From Gemmatimonadetes bacterium 2013_60CM_65_52 (GTDB taxonomy: Bacteria > Gemmatimonadota > Gemmatimonadetes > Gemmatimonadales > Gemmatimonadaceae): 64,000 nucleotides of DNA. The position numbers were made by a program, and so were the translations under genes. Below, one piece after another: positions 42,697 through 51,608 of this stretch (the stretch's first letter is position 1; each line of letters starts with the position of its first letter). The notes below the pieces were generated by a model, which worked only from the letters and a program-made list of their open reading frames with translations, did not search any database and had not been told where the DNA came from. The stretch lies in contig NGFI01000004.1 in NCBI GenBank assembly GCA_002215645.1, positions 309,933 through 373,932 on the forward strand. The letters are read 5' to 3'.

Positions 42697-43580
42697 AGCG
42701 CGCGCTCATCATCGCCAATCCCGCGTCGCGTCGCGGCGAGCGCCTTGTGGACGAAGCGCGTTTCGCCGTCGAGAAGTGCGGCGCCACGTGCGACGTGCTG
42801 CTGACGGAGCATCCGGGGCACGCGCGCCAGCTCACCACCTCGCACGCGCAGAACTACGACGTCGTCTTTGCCCTCGGCGGCGACGGGACCGCGATGGAGG
42901 TGGTCGGCGCGCTGGCGAATACGACGACGCCGATCGGCGTGCTCCCCGGAGGCACGGGCAACCTGCTGGCACGGGCGCTCGGCATTCCCCTCGCCGTTCG
43001 TGAGGCGGTGCCGGTGCTCATGTCCGGCACGACGCGCGTGATCGACCTCGGGATGGTGAAGGGTCATCATTTCGCCGTCGCGGCGGGTGTCGGCATCGAC
43101 GCGACCATGGTGGCCGAGACGCCACCGTGGATGAAGCGGCGCCTTGGCGTGCTCGCGTACACCCTCATCGCGGCGAAGGCAGCCTTCACCGCGGTGCTGT
43201 TCCGGCGCTTCTTCGTCGCCCGCGTCGAGGTTGGCGGAGAGGTGATCGAGCGGCCGGCGGCGGCCGTCCTCTTTGCCAATTTCGGCGCCATTCTGGAGGA
43301 CCGGATCTCGTTCGGTCCCGACATCACGGTGGACGACGGCCTTCTGGATTTGTGTCTCGTGTCACCGCGCCACCTGCTCGACGCATTTCGTATCATTTGG
43401 AGGATAACATGCCGAGACTTCAGACCAGATCCAGCGTTACTATATAGGAAGGGGACGCGTTTCCGGCTGGAGACCGTGCCCGTCCTTCCCCTCCAGGCCG
43501 ATGGCGAGTTGCTCGGTGTCACACCCGCCGAGATCACCGTCGAACCGCTCGCGGTTCATCTGCTCGTCCCGCGCTCCTGA
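42660..43580 (+). CDS. Diacylglycerol/lipid kinase-like protein
   Basis: A DAGK catalytic-domain protein of up to 306 residues, paralogous to the one at 19892-20776. It shows RALIIANPASRRGERLVDEA, the loop A-L-G-G-D-G-T-A-M-E-V-V (GGDGT), L-P-G-G-T-G-N-L-L-A-R-A-L-G-I-P and a C-terminal LPLQADGELLG (the DGE signature). The start is uncertain: GTG at 42660 overlaps tamB by 37 bases, while a non-standard CTG at 42693 would give a 4-base overlap and start at the conserved domain. It probably recycles diacylglycerol or phosphorylates sphingoid-type lipids. Its coupling to TamB suggests a link with envelope lipid homeostasis. Confidence 0.85.
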   Translation: MGPVALPLLVVLKRALIIANPASRRGERLVDEARFAVEKCGATCDVLLTEHPGHARQLTTSHAQNYDVVFALGGDGTAMEVVGALANTTTPIGVLPGGTGNLLARALGIPLAVREAVPVLMSGTTRVIDLGMVKGHHFAVAAGVGIDATMVAETPPWMKRRLGVLAYTLIAAKAAFTAVLFRRFFVARVEVGGEVIERPAAAVLFANFGAILEDRISFGPDITVDDGLLDLCLVSPRHLLDAFRIIWRITCRDFRPDPALLYRKGTRFRLETVPVLPLQADGELLGVTPAEITVEPLAVHLLVPRS

Positions 43581-43610
43581 CGCGGAGACACTCTTTCCGG
43601 TTTGCATGTG

Positions 43611-46600
43611 ATGGCGAACGACAGGCACGCGAACGCCGCATCGGCGCCCCGGTCCGGGAAGACGTATGATGCACGGAACGAGATTCTCGCCGATTCCGTT
43701 CTCCGGAAGGTGCAGCAGGAGCGCGACCATCTGCTCCTGCTGCACGAGGCGCTCGCGGACGTCGAGCGCGCGACGACGCTCGAGGACCGCCTCCAGATCT
43801 TCGTTGCGGCGATCCGCCGCATCGGCTTCGGGCGTGTGACCATCACGCTGCGCGACGACGACCTGAACGCGACGCGGATCGTCACGGCCGGACTCACACC
43901 CGCGGAGGACGCGCGGCTCCGCGAGAACCCGATTCCAGGGCACGTGTGGGCGCGGCGGCTGACGATGATCGACCGGTTCCGCGTGAGCAACTCCTTTTAC
44001 CTCGACGGGGCTGATGCCTGGGTGAAGGAGGAGTTCGGCGGCGGTCTGCAGAGTCAGCTCGAGCCCGTTGCGGACTCCGATTGGTTGCCCGCGGACATGC
44101 TGCTCGTGCCGTTGCATTCCGCCAAGGGCGCCGTGGTGGCCACGCTCGTCCTCGACGATCCATCGGACCGTGCACGTCCGACGCTCATGCGCGTGCACAC
44201 CGTGGAGCTGTTCGCGCAACAGGTGGCGTCGATGCTGGAGCACGCCGCGCTCATCGAGGTGGCTGACCGTCGCGCGCGGCGCCTTCAGCACGTGCACCAG
44301 GTTGGCCTGCTGCTCGCCCAATCGCTGGACGAGCCCACAATTCTGCGCAGCCTCGCCGAGCAGATCGAGCGAATCCTGCCCGTGGCGACGGTGGGAGTGC
44401 TGCCTCCTGAGGACGCCGACGCCACGTGGCCCAGCGTGCTGCGCCGCGGCGGGAAGGAGCAGGACGAATTCGTCGTGCCGCAACACCTGCGCTCTCTCGC
44501 GTCGGTGGCCGCGCGCACTCAGCGTGCGGCCCGTGTCGGTGCCGCGCTGGCCGTGCCGTCGATGCTCGGCACCGCAACCGTCGGCGTGGTCGTCGTGGAG
44601 GCAAAGCCTGGCGAGCACGTTTCCGAGCCCGACGCGGAGCTGCTCGCCACCATCGCAATGCAGGCTGCCGCGGCCATCAGCAACGCGCGGCTGTACGCGG
44701 CCAGTCAGCGTCAGCGGCGACAGATGGAGGCGCTCGCGGAGATCGCGCGCGCGGTCGGCGAATCGCTGCGGATCGACCGGGTAATGCAGCTCATCCTGCG
44801 TCATGCGTGTGCGTTGCTGCGCACGGACGGCGCGACCATCGCACTGCTGCGTGGCGACGTGCTGGAGGTCACCGCCGGCGTGGGCGCCGGCCGGAGCCTC
44901 GTCGGTGCGCAGTTGACTCTCGGAACGAGCCTCGCCGGCCGGGCAGTGCGCTCGTCCATCAGCATCATCGAAGACGACGTGCGCGCGGACGCCGACGCGT
45001 TCGGAGGCAGCGTGTCCGCGGGCGACGTGCGCAACGCCGTCGTGGTGCCAATGTTCAGCGCGGACGGTCCAATCGGTGCGCTGTCGGTGTTTAACCGCGT
45101 GACGCCCTTTACCGACGACGACGCTGGCATTCTCCAGCGGCTCGCGGACCAGGTTGCCTTCGCGGTGGTGCACGCGCGGCTGTTCGAGGAGGTCGGCGAG
45201 GCGACGCGGGAGTGGGCGGTGGCATTCGACTCCATCGGTAGCGGCATGGTGCTGCTCGATCGGGACGGAATCATCCGTCGCACGAATGCCCGCGCACGTG
45301 CCTTGATGCAGGTGGAGCGGGAAGACGAATTGGTCGGCCGCCCATTCCACACGGCGTTGTTCGGGGACGAGGCTCCGTGCGAGAACTGTGTGCATCTCGC
45401 CGCGATGCGCGATGGGGCGGTTACTCGCGGGACGCACGACGACCGCGAGCGCGGACGCCTGTTCGACATCACTGCCGCGCCACACCCACTGGGAGGCGCC
45501 GTCGTCACGTTCGACGACGTGACCGAGCACCATTCATTGGCGGAGCGCTATCGCCGTGTCGTCGAGACGACGCGCGATGCCATCGTCATCACCGACGAAT
45601 ATCGCCGCATCTCTTTCGCGAATCCCGCGGCACACGACCTTCTCGGTCACGGCGCGGATCTCATTGGCCTGCCCACGGATGCCGTCGTGCCCGAGGAGTA
45701 TCGCGCATCGGTGCGACAGCACGAGGATTTGGGCTTCAGCGGCGAGCCGCAAAGCTACGAAGGCATGGTGCTGCGCGCCGACGGCGAGCGCCGTCTCGCG
45801 TCCATCCGTACCGCGCCATTGCGCGAGCTGGGTCAGGTGACCGGCGTCGTTGCGACGCTACGCGACATCACGGACGAGCGCCGCGCGCGCGATGCCGTGG
45901 CGCACTCGGAGACGCGGTATCGCAATCTCTTTCATTCCGCGAGCGACGCGATCTACACGCTCGACGTCTACGGTGCGTTCACGTCCGCCAACCAGTCGAC
46001 CAGCGAGCTCACCGGCCGCGCACACGAAGCGCTCGTCGGCCACGACTTCGGCCCAATGGTGGACGCGGAGGATGCCGCGCACGTGCTCGAGCACTTCCGG
46101 AGCGCGCTGCGCGGGCAGGCCGTTCGATACGAGTGTCGCGTGGTTCGCCCGGACGGCGACCGCCGCACCATTTCCGTCACGAACACGCCCATCAAGCGCG
46201 ACGACAAGATCATCGGCGTGCTCGGCGTGGCGCGCGACGTCACCGAGGCGCGGGCGCGCGCAGCGGCGCTCGCGCGCTCCGAAGCGCGATACACGCGGCT
46301 GGTCGAATCAGCCACGGACGCCATTTTCACCATCGACCAGACGGGGCGGTTTACCGCCGCCAACCGTGCGCTCTGCCAAGCGGTAGGCCGCCGCCGCGAA
46401 AAGTTGCTTGGCACGCTGCTCACCGATCTCGTAGACCCGCGCGATCTCGCCGCCGCCAACCGAATATTGCGCGAGGCCGGCGCGGGGCAGCGCTCCCGCG
46501 GCGCGCTGCGGTATCTCGGTCTCGACGGCAGCGTGAGACAGGGGTCCATCATCATGTCCCCCGTACTCGAGGACGATCTCGTCGTCGGCACGCTGGGCAT

Positions 46601-47744
46601 TCTGCGCGACGTCACCGACGAGCAGCGAATCGCGGAGCAATTGCTGCAACAGGAGAAGCTGGTGGCCGTCGGACAACTGGTCAGCGGCGTGGCGCACGAG
46701 CTGAACAATCCACTCGCGGCGGTGATGGCCTTCGCGCAGCTCCTGCTGGCGTCTCCTGACGGAGTGTCGCCCGAATCGCGGCAATCCGTGGACACCATTC
46801 ACCGTGAAGCCAAACGCGCCGCGAAGATCGTGTCCAATCTGCTCACGTTCGCGCGGCAGCAGCCGGCGGAGCGGAGAGAGGCGAGCCTGAACGAGATCGT
46901 GAGCGACACACTGGAGCTGCGCCGCTACGCGCTGCGATCGGCCGAGATCGAGGTCACGCTGAGCCTCGACGAATCCCTGCCGAACACGTGGGCGGATCCG
47001 TATCAGCTTCAACAGGTCGTGCTGAACCTAGTCACGAACGCGGAGCAGGCGCTTGCGGAGCGCACCGGCGCGCGGCACATCCGGATCCATACGTTTCGCG
47101 ATGGGTCGCGGCTCATGCTCAGCATCTCGGACAACGGACCCGGTATTCCGCGCGATCAACTGGACCGGATCTTCAATCCGTTCTTTACGACGAAGCCGGT
47201 CGGGCAGGGGACGGGCCTCGGCCTCTCGATTTCCGACGGCATCATCCGCGAGCATGGCGGCCGCATCCGCGTGGAATCCGCGCATGGCTTCGGCGCGGTA
47301 TTCATCGTCGAGCTGCCGCATGTCGTGCCGCCCCCGGCGGCTGGCGCCCCCGACGAGCGGGAGAGCGGCGAGCATTCGACCGCCCGGCATATGCTCGTGG
47401 TGGACGACGAGCCCGCGATGCGCGCGGCCGTCTCGGGCTTCCTCCAGTCCCTCGGTCACCGCGTCCACGTGGCCGCCGGCGGGGCCAGTGCCCGCGCGCT
47501 CATGCAGGAAAACACTTATGATGTAATCCTGCTCGACCTGCGCATGCCCGACGTCGGCGGTGAGGCGTTGTACCGCGAGCTGTGCGAGCGCGACCCGCGT
47601 CATGCGTCCCGCATCGTCTTCGTGACCGGGGATCTGCAGAGCGAGCTGGCGCAGCGCTTTCTCAACGAGGCCGGACGGCCCGTCATCGGCAAACCTTTTC
47701 AGCTCGACCACCTTGCGGACGTCGTGGCCCGCGTGACGAACTGA
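43611..47744 (+). CDS. Soluble hybrid histidine kinase with GAF and PAS arrays
   Basis: A 1377-residue kinase without membrane helices. Three GAF-like domains occupy about residues 25-215, 225-390 and 395-545 (for example DRVMQLILRHACALLRTDGATIALLRGD). Four PAS domains follow (about 545-650, 655-780, 785-905, 905-1020). HisKA has His1029 in SGVAHELNNPLAAV, the ATPase domain has DNGPGIPRDQ and GQGTGLGLS, and a C-terminal receiver has Asp1309 (ILLDLRMPD). The first PAS contains a C590-E-N-C593 pair. The stop overlaps the next gene's start (TGATG), so kinase and regulator are coupled and almost certainly cognate. Start ATG at 43611; TTG and GTG codons lie just upstream in frame. Confidence 0.92.
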   Translation: MANDRHANAASAPRSGKTYDARNEILADSVLRKVQQERDHLLLLHEALADVERATTLEDRLQIFVAAIRRIGFGRVTITLRDDDLNATRIVTAGLTPAEDARLRENPIPGHVWARRLTMIDRFRVSNSFYLDGADAWVKEEFGGGLQSQLEPVADSDWLPADMLLVPLHSAKGAVVATLVLDDPSDRARPTLMRVHTVELFAQQVASMLEHAALIEVADRRARRLQHVHQVGLLLAQSLDEPTILRSLAEQIERILPVATVGVLPPEDADATWPSVLRRGGKEQDEFVVPQHLRSLASVAARTQRAARVGAALAVPSMLGTATVGVVVVEAKPGEHVSEPDAELLATIAMQAAAAISNARLYAASQRQRRQMEALAEIARAVGESLRIDRVMQLILRHACALLRTDGATIALLRGDVLEVTAGVGAGRSLVGAQLTLGTSLAGRAVRSSISIIEDDVRADADAFGGSVSAGDVRNAVVVPMFSADGPIGALSVFNRVTPFTDDDAGILQRLADQVAFAVVHARLFEEVGEATREWAVAFDSIGSGMVLLDRDGIIRRTNARARALMQVEREDELVGRPFHTALFGDEAPCENCVHLAAMRDGAVTRGTHDDRERGRLFDITAAPHPLGGAVVTFDDVTEHHSLAERYRRVVETTRDAIVITDEYRRISFANPAAHDLLGHGADLIGLPTDAVVPEEYRASVRQHEDLGFSGEPQSYEGMVLRADGERRLASIRTAPLRELGQVTGVVATLRDITDERRARDAVAHSETRYRNLFHSASDAIYTLDVYGAFTSANQSTSELTGRAHEALVGHDFGPMVDAEDAAHVLEHFRSALRGQAVRYECRVVRPDGDRRTISVTNTPIKRDDKIIGVLGVARDVTEARARAAALARSEARYTRLVESATDAIFTIDQTGRFTAANRALCQAVGRRREKLLGTLLTDLVDPRDLAAANRILREAGAGQRSRGALRYLGLDGSVRQGSIIMSPVLEDDLVVGTLGILRDVTDEQRIAEQLLQQEKLVAVGQLVSGVAHELNNPLAAVMAFAQLLLASPDGVSPESRQSVDTIHREAKRAAKIVSNLLTFARQQPAERREASLNEIVSDTLELRRYALRSAEIEVTLSLDESLPNTWADPYQLQQVVLNLVTNAEQALAERTGARHIRIHTFRDGSRLMLSISDNGPGIPRDQLDRIFNPFFTTKPVGQGTGLGLSISDGIIREHGGRIRVESAHGFGAVFIVELPHVVPPPAAGAPDERESGEHSTARHMLVVDDEPAMRAAVSGFLQSLGHRVHVAAGGASARALMQENTYDVILLDLRMPDVGGEALYRELCERDPRHASRIVFVTGDLQSELAQRFLNEAGRPVIGKPFQLDHLADVVARVTN

Positions 47745-49117
47745 TGGCGAAGATTCTGATCGTCGACGACGAGGCGGACATCCGCGCGGCGTTCGCTCGC
47801 TACTTCGAGCGTGCCGGTCATGAGGTATTGCAGGCGGCTACGGGCGAGGAGGGCGTCGCGCTGGCACGCGCGGAGAATCCCCCGGTGATCCTGCTGGACC
47901 TGTTCCTGCCCGACATCTCGGGGCTCGAGGTCCTCGAGCGGACGCGCGAGCAAGCGCCAGTCGTCATCATGATCACCGCGCACGGGGACGTCCCCGCCGC
48001 GGTGCAGGCAATGCAGGGCGGCGCCGAAGGCTTCCTCACGAAACCGGTCGAGCTGGGTCATCTTGGTGCTGTCGTCGACCGCGCGTTGGAGAAAGCGCAG
48101 CTCCGTGCCTTGCGGAGGGAGCACACGGCCCGCAACGCGAGAGCGGCAGCCGAAATGCTCCTCGGCTCCTCCGCACCCATGCGCGAGCTCGCCGAGCAGA
48201 TCGACGTGCTGGCGCGCAGCGAGCAGACGGTGGCGCTCCTCGTGGGAGAGACGGGGGTCGGCAAGTCGCGGGTCGCGCGCGCCATCCATGCGCTCAGCAG
48301 CCGCGCGGCGCGGCCATTCCAGGAGGTCGAGTGCAGCATGCGGCCGGCCGATGCCCTGGAGCGCGAGCTCTTCGGCAGCGAAAGTATCGACGATCAGCCG
48401 CCCGTGGCTGGTCTGCTGGAGGCTGCCGACGGCGGCACGCTGTATCTCGACGAGATCGCGGACCTGCCGGCCGGGCTTCAGACGCGGCTGTTGCGCGTGC
48501 TCGAGAAGCACCGAATGACGAGAGGAGGCGGGTCGCGAGAGATTGCCGTGGACGTCCGCGTCATCGCATCGTCCATCCGTGATCTCGCCACCGAAGTGAC
48601 GGAACAGCGCTTTCGCGAGGACCTCTATTACCGGCTCGGGGCGATGCCGTTGCATTTGCCGCCGCTCCGCGCCCGAGCGCCGGGGGACCTGCGCGAGACC
48701 GCCGTAGCACTGGTATCGGAGCTGAGACGCGGACTCCCCGACGCGCCGACAGAGCTCAGTCGCGCGGCACTCGACGCCATCGGACGCTATCCATGGCCGG
48801 GAAACATCCGCGAGCTTCGCACGGCGTTGGAGCGCGCCCTGCTGCATGCGCGTGGTGAGCCGGCCATCGGCCTCGAGCACCTTCCATTGGAAGTCCTCGA
48901 GGCTGGTGACGGCGAAGGACGCCCGCACGTCTCTCGGACGCTGGCGGACGTGGAGCGCACGCACATCGAGCGCACGCTCCGTGCGCATGGAGCGAACCGC
49001 ACGCGTGCCGCACGGGAGCTTGGCATCTCGCGTGCGACGCTGATCAAGAAGATCCGGGAATTCGGACTCGGCGACCGGCCGGCGCCGGGTGCTCACAACG
49101 GCGCCCAGGAGCGGTAA
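47744..49117 (+). CDS. NtrC-family response regulator lacking GAFTGA
   Basis: A 457-residue regulator: receiver with Asp52 (LLDLFLPD), AAA+ domain and Fis-type HTH. Walker A is G-E-T-G-V-G-K-S (168-175), Walker B is TLYLDE (232-237), the R-finger region is F-R-E-D-L-Y-Y-R-L (290-298), W-P-G-N-I-R-E-L is at 351-358, and the HTH is at about 400-440 (NRTRAARELGISRATLIKKI). Between ELFG (208-211) and the Walker B strand, where sigma-54 activators carry GAFTGA, this protein has SESIDDQPPVAGLLEAADG, three residues shorter and without any such loop. It probably cannot engage sigma-54 in the usual way and may act with sigma-70, as TyrR- or HupR-like regulators do. Its ATG overlaps the kinase stop. 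Confidence 0.93.
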   Translation: MAKILIVDDEADIRAAFARYFERAGHEVLQAATGEEGVALARAENPPVILLDLFLPDISGLEVLERTREQAPVVIMITAHGDVPAAVQAMQGGAEGFLTKPVELGHLGAVVDRALEKAQLRALRREHTARNARAAAEMLLGSSAPMRELAEQIDVLARSEQTVALLVGETGVGKSRVARAIHALSSRAARPFQEVECSMRPADALERELFGSESIDDQPPVAGLLEAADGGTLYLDEIADLPAGLQTRLLRVLEKHRMTRGGGSREIAVDVRVIASSIRDLATEVTEQRFREDLYYRLGAMPLHLPPLRARAPGDLRETAVALVSELRRGLPDAPTELSRAALDAIGRYPWPGNIRELRTALERALLHARGEPAIGLEHLPLEVLEAGDGEGRPHVSRTLADVERTHIERTLRAHGANRTRAARELGISRATLIKKIREFGLGDRPAPGAHNGAQER

Positions 49118-49293
49118 TGACGACACTGAACGAGCGGGACGCGATGATCTGCCGCGCATGTGGCAACGAGGAGCGTGCGTCCGAAGGGTATCCCTGCGTC
49201 AAATGCGGCACTTTCATCTGCGTCATCTGTAATCTCCGCGGCGTGGTGACATGCCGCGCATGTGCGAAGGACGAAGTCCCCGCCTCCAAGTGA
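49117..49293 (+). CDS. 58-residue zinc-ribbon-like protein with four CxxC pairs
   Basis: The ATG overlaps the TAA of the regulator gene (TAATG at 49115-49119). The product has four evenly spaced CxxC knuckles: I-C-R-A-C-G (C12, C15), P-C-V-K-C-G (C27, C30), F-I-C-V-I-C (C35, C38) and V-T-C-R-A-C (C46, C49). This would bind two zinc ions (or an Fe-S cluster) in a double-ribbon or B-box-like arrangement. No family is recognised. Third place in a kinase-regulator operon, with overlapping start and stop, suggests a partner that modulates the regulator or kinase, but this is inference. Confidence 0.7.
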   Translation: MTTLNERDAMICRACGNEERASEGYPCVKCGTFICVICNLRGVVTCRACAKDEVPASK

Positions 49294-49318
49294 CCGAAGT
49301 AGCTCGAGCGGGTTGCTG

Positions 49319-50269
49319 GTGATCTCGTTTGCAGACTGCGGCCTCGCGATCGGGCATGCCACCGACGCCGAGGGCGCGACGGGCTGCACGGTCATTCGTG
49401 GCGCGGAGGACGCTTTCGCGTGTGGGGTTCATGTGCCGGGCCGCGCGACCGGCACGCGTGAGCTGACGTTGCTCGAGCCCACCCAGTTGGTCGACCGGGT
49501 CGATGCCATTCTGCTGGCGGGCGGCTCGGCGTACGGTCTCGACGCCGCGGCCGGCGTGATGAAATGGATGGAGGAGCACGGCCGCGGCTTTCCCGTGGGA
49601 GGCGGTGTCGTCCCCATCGTGCCCGGGGCCGTGATCTTCGACCTCGTACCGCTCGGCAGATTTGACGCACGACCGACCGCGGCGATGGCATACGATGCGT
49701 GTGAGCACGCCACCGCCACGCCCGCGCAGGGATCGATCGGCGCGGGCACGGGTGCGACCGTCGGCAAGATCGTTGGCGCCGACCGATGCTCAAAGGGCGG
49801 CCTCGGTCTCGCGGCTGCCGACCGCGACGGCCTCGTGGTACGAGCTCTGGCCGTCGTGAACGCCCTCGGCGACGTACGCAACGCGCGAGGAGACATCATC
49901 GCCGGAGCGCACGACGCCGACGGCTCGTGGCTGGACAGCGAGGTGTTCATCGCGAGAGGCCGTCGTGATGCGGCGAGCTTCGCCGACGTCGCCGCGCGCA
50001 ACACCACGCTGTGCGTCGTCGCAACCAACGCGGCACTCGACCGCGCGCAGCTCGCGGCACTGGCCCGTGCCTCAACCGCCGCGCTGTATCGGCGCATCAC
50101 GCCCGTTGGCACGCTGTACGACGGCGATGTCGTCTTCGCCACGGCGCCGCGCTCGGGCGGTGTTCGTATTGACTCTTCGCAATTGGAGGTGCTCGCGGTC
50201 ATGGCCCTCGAACAGGCGATCGAGAGAGCAGTGGCCACCTCTACTCCCGGAGAAGTGCGTCAGACATGA
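49319..50269 (+). CDS. P1 family peptidase (DmpA/BapA-like)
   Basis: An Ntn-hydrolase-fold peptidase of about 316 residues. Family markers are G-L-A-I-G-H-A-T-D-A-E-G-A-T-G-C-T-V-I at the N terminus, V-D-A-I-L-L-A-G-G-S-A-Y-G-L-D-A-A-A-G-V-M, and the self-cleavage region around GSIGAGTGATVGKI, followed by ATNAALDRAQLAALARAS. Relatives cleave N-terminal beta- or D-amino acid amides or small peptides. The start is uncertain: GTG 49319 begins near the conserved domain, while GTG 49262 or TTG 49313 would lengthen it and the first overlaps the zinc-ribbon gene. The stop overlaps the NlpC/P60 ATG (ATGA). Confidence 0.87.
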   Translation: MISFADCGLAIGHATDAEGATGCTVIRGAEDAFACGVHVPGRATGTRELTLLEPTQLVDRVDAILLAGGSAYGLDAAAGVMKWMEEHGRGFPVGGGVVPIVPGAVIFDLVPLGRFDARPTAAMAYDACEHATATPAQGSIGAGTGATVGKIVGADRCSKGGLGLAAADRDGLVVRALAVVNALGDVRNARGDIIAGAHDADGSWLDSEVFIARGRRDAASFADVAARNTTLCVVATNAALDRAQLAALARASTAALYRRITPVGTLYDGDVVFATAPRSGGVRIDSSQLEVLAVMALEQAIERAVATSTPGEVRQT

Positions 50270-51051
50270 GCACGGACACGTCCCGCGCCGTCGTATGCGT
50301 TCCCGTAGCGCCATTACACGATGAGCCCCGCGTCGCCAGCGCCCAGATCTCCCAACTGCTCGCTGGTCGGGCGGTCGACGTCATCGAGTCCCGCGAGGAG
50401 TGGCATCTCGTTCGCGGACCCGACGAGTACGAAGGCTGGATGCATCGCGGATATCTCGCGCCGAGGCCCGACGAGAGTCTGCGCCGCAGCACTGAAGCCA
50501 ATCGCGTGTCGCTCGGCTGCGTCACCACGAATCGCGCCGGCAGTCGCCGGGCCATGCCCCTCGGCGCATACCTCACCGCCGACGAGCGCGTGAGAAGCGG
50601 CGACGCCATCGATGCCGGACAACGCGAGGAAATGTTTCCCGCGCACGCGGGGGCGATCACCCGCAGCGCGCAGCTTTTCTTCGAGGGGACGAGCTATCTC
50701 TGGGGTGGCGTGACGCCATGGGGCGCCGACTGCTCCGGGCTCGTGCAAAGCGTGTTCTGGCTGCACGGCGTTCAGCTCAAGCGCGATGCATGGCTCCAGT
50801 CACAGCAGGGCATCGCGGGCGACGCTGATCCCATCGCCGCCGCAGCGGGCGATCTCCTCTTCTTCTCCGATCGGCCCGACGGCTACGTCACTCACGTTGC
50901 CATCTCTCTCGGCGGCGGGTGCATCGTTCACCTTGCCCTCGGTCGAGGCGGCTACGCGGTGGAGCGCCTCGAGGACACTCGAGATCCGTACGTCCGTACG
51001 CTGCGCGAGCGATTCGTCACCGCTCGTCGCATTCTGCCGTCGTCGGACTAA
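50266..51051 (+). CDS. NlpC/P60 (C40) peptidase with SH3-like domain
   Basis: A 261-residue cysteine peptidase without an export signal. The N-terminal part (about residues 8-70) is SH3-like (VAPLHDEPRVASAQISQLLAG, WHLVRGPDEYEGWMHRGYL). The C-terminal NlpC/P60 domain has the catalytic Cys in W-G-A-D-C-S-G-L-V-Q and the His in Y-V-T-H-V-A-I-S-L. The layout resembles YkfC-type gamma-D-glutamyl-diaminopimelate endopeptidases that recycle cell-wall peptides in the cytoplasm. Coupling to the P1 peptidase by ATGA overlap suggests a small peptide-salvage pair. Confidence 0.88.
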   Translation: MSTDTSRAVVCVPVAPLHDEPRVASAQISQLLAGRAVDVIESREEWHLVRGPDEYEGWMHRGYLAPRPDESLRRSTEANRVSLGCVTTNRAGSRRAMPLGAYLTADERVRSGDAIDAGQREEMFPAHAGAITRSAQLFFEGTSYLWGGVTPWGADCSGLVQSVFWLHGVQLKRDAWLQSQQGIAGDADPIAAAAGDLLFFSDRPDGYVTHVAISLGGGCIVHLALGRGGYAVERLEDTRDPYVRTLRERFVTARRILPSSD

Positions 51052-51054
51052 GAG

Positions 51055-51483
51055 TCAGCTCATCCAGGTCGGCGCGCGCGGTTGCGGGGCAGCGCTCACC
51101 GGGCGCACTTGCACCGGCACCTCGGCGTGCGTTTCGCCATCGAGCCCCACGCGCATCGTGTAACGGCCGGCGACGTCGAGCGGCAGATCCAGCTGCGCGA
51201 TGAGAGGGAAGTCCATTTCGGTCACGGCGGTGGGAGGCGTGGCGACGCCGAGCTCTCCGTCGCTGCTCCAGAGCTCCGAGCCGCTCGGGCTGACCCACTG
51301 CAACGAAACACGATGTGGACCGGCATCCGAAGGCGAACCCTTGAGGTGCACCACCAGCGTTGCGCGCGGGTGCAGCGCGGGCAGCGACGCCACCTGAAGC
51401 GCATCGAATACGCCGAGGATGTTCAACTTGCCCTCTTGCGAGAGATTGGCTGCGTCGGCGAAAACCGCGAATGAGACGTGCAT
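51055..51483 (-). CDS. Conserved hypothetical protein, DUF6941-like
   Basis: A 142-residue protein predicted to be a beta-sandwich. It opens VSFAVFADAANLSQEGKLNILGVFDALQV, a pattern seen in the DUF6941 family of uncharacterised bacterial proteins (FAE-x-G-K-LNILGVFD), followed by VVHLKGSPSDAGPHRVSLQWVSPSG and YTMRVGLDGETHAEVPVQV. No catalytic residues are evident; function is unknown. It is convergent with the NlpC/P60 gene (3-base gap). A TACTAT element sits five bases before the ATG, another start-proximal AT-rich box. Confidence 0.65.
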   Translation of the reverse strand: MHVSFAVFADAANLSQEGKLNILGVFDALQVASLPALHPRATLVVHLKGSPSDAGPHRVSLQWVSPSGSELWSSDGELGVATPPTAVTEMDFPLIAQLDLPLDVAGRYTMRVGLDGETHAEVPVQVRPVSAAPQPRAPTWMS

Positions 51484-51608
51484 GGCGAATAGTACATCGC
51501 GCGCCCGTGTTTGAAACAGGATGACGCACGCCTAGCTTTTGTGCACCGGCGGCGCGATGCGCGGCACCGGACTCACTCCGCTATCCGTTTTTCCCCGCTT
51601 CTCACCGC

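Noticed and set aside
43440-45533. A 697-codon minus-strand frame opposite the soluble kinase
   Set aside because: Composition is His/Arg/Gly-biased and motif-free, and the plus-strand kinase in the same region has complete GAF and PAS signatures.
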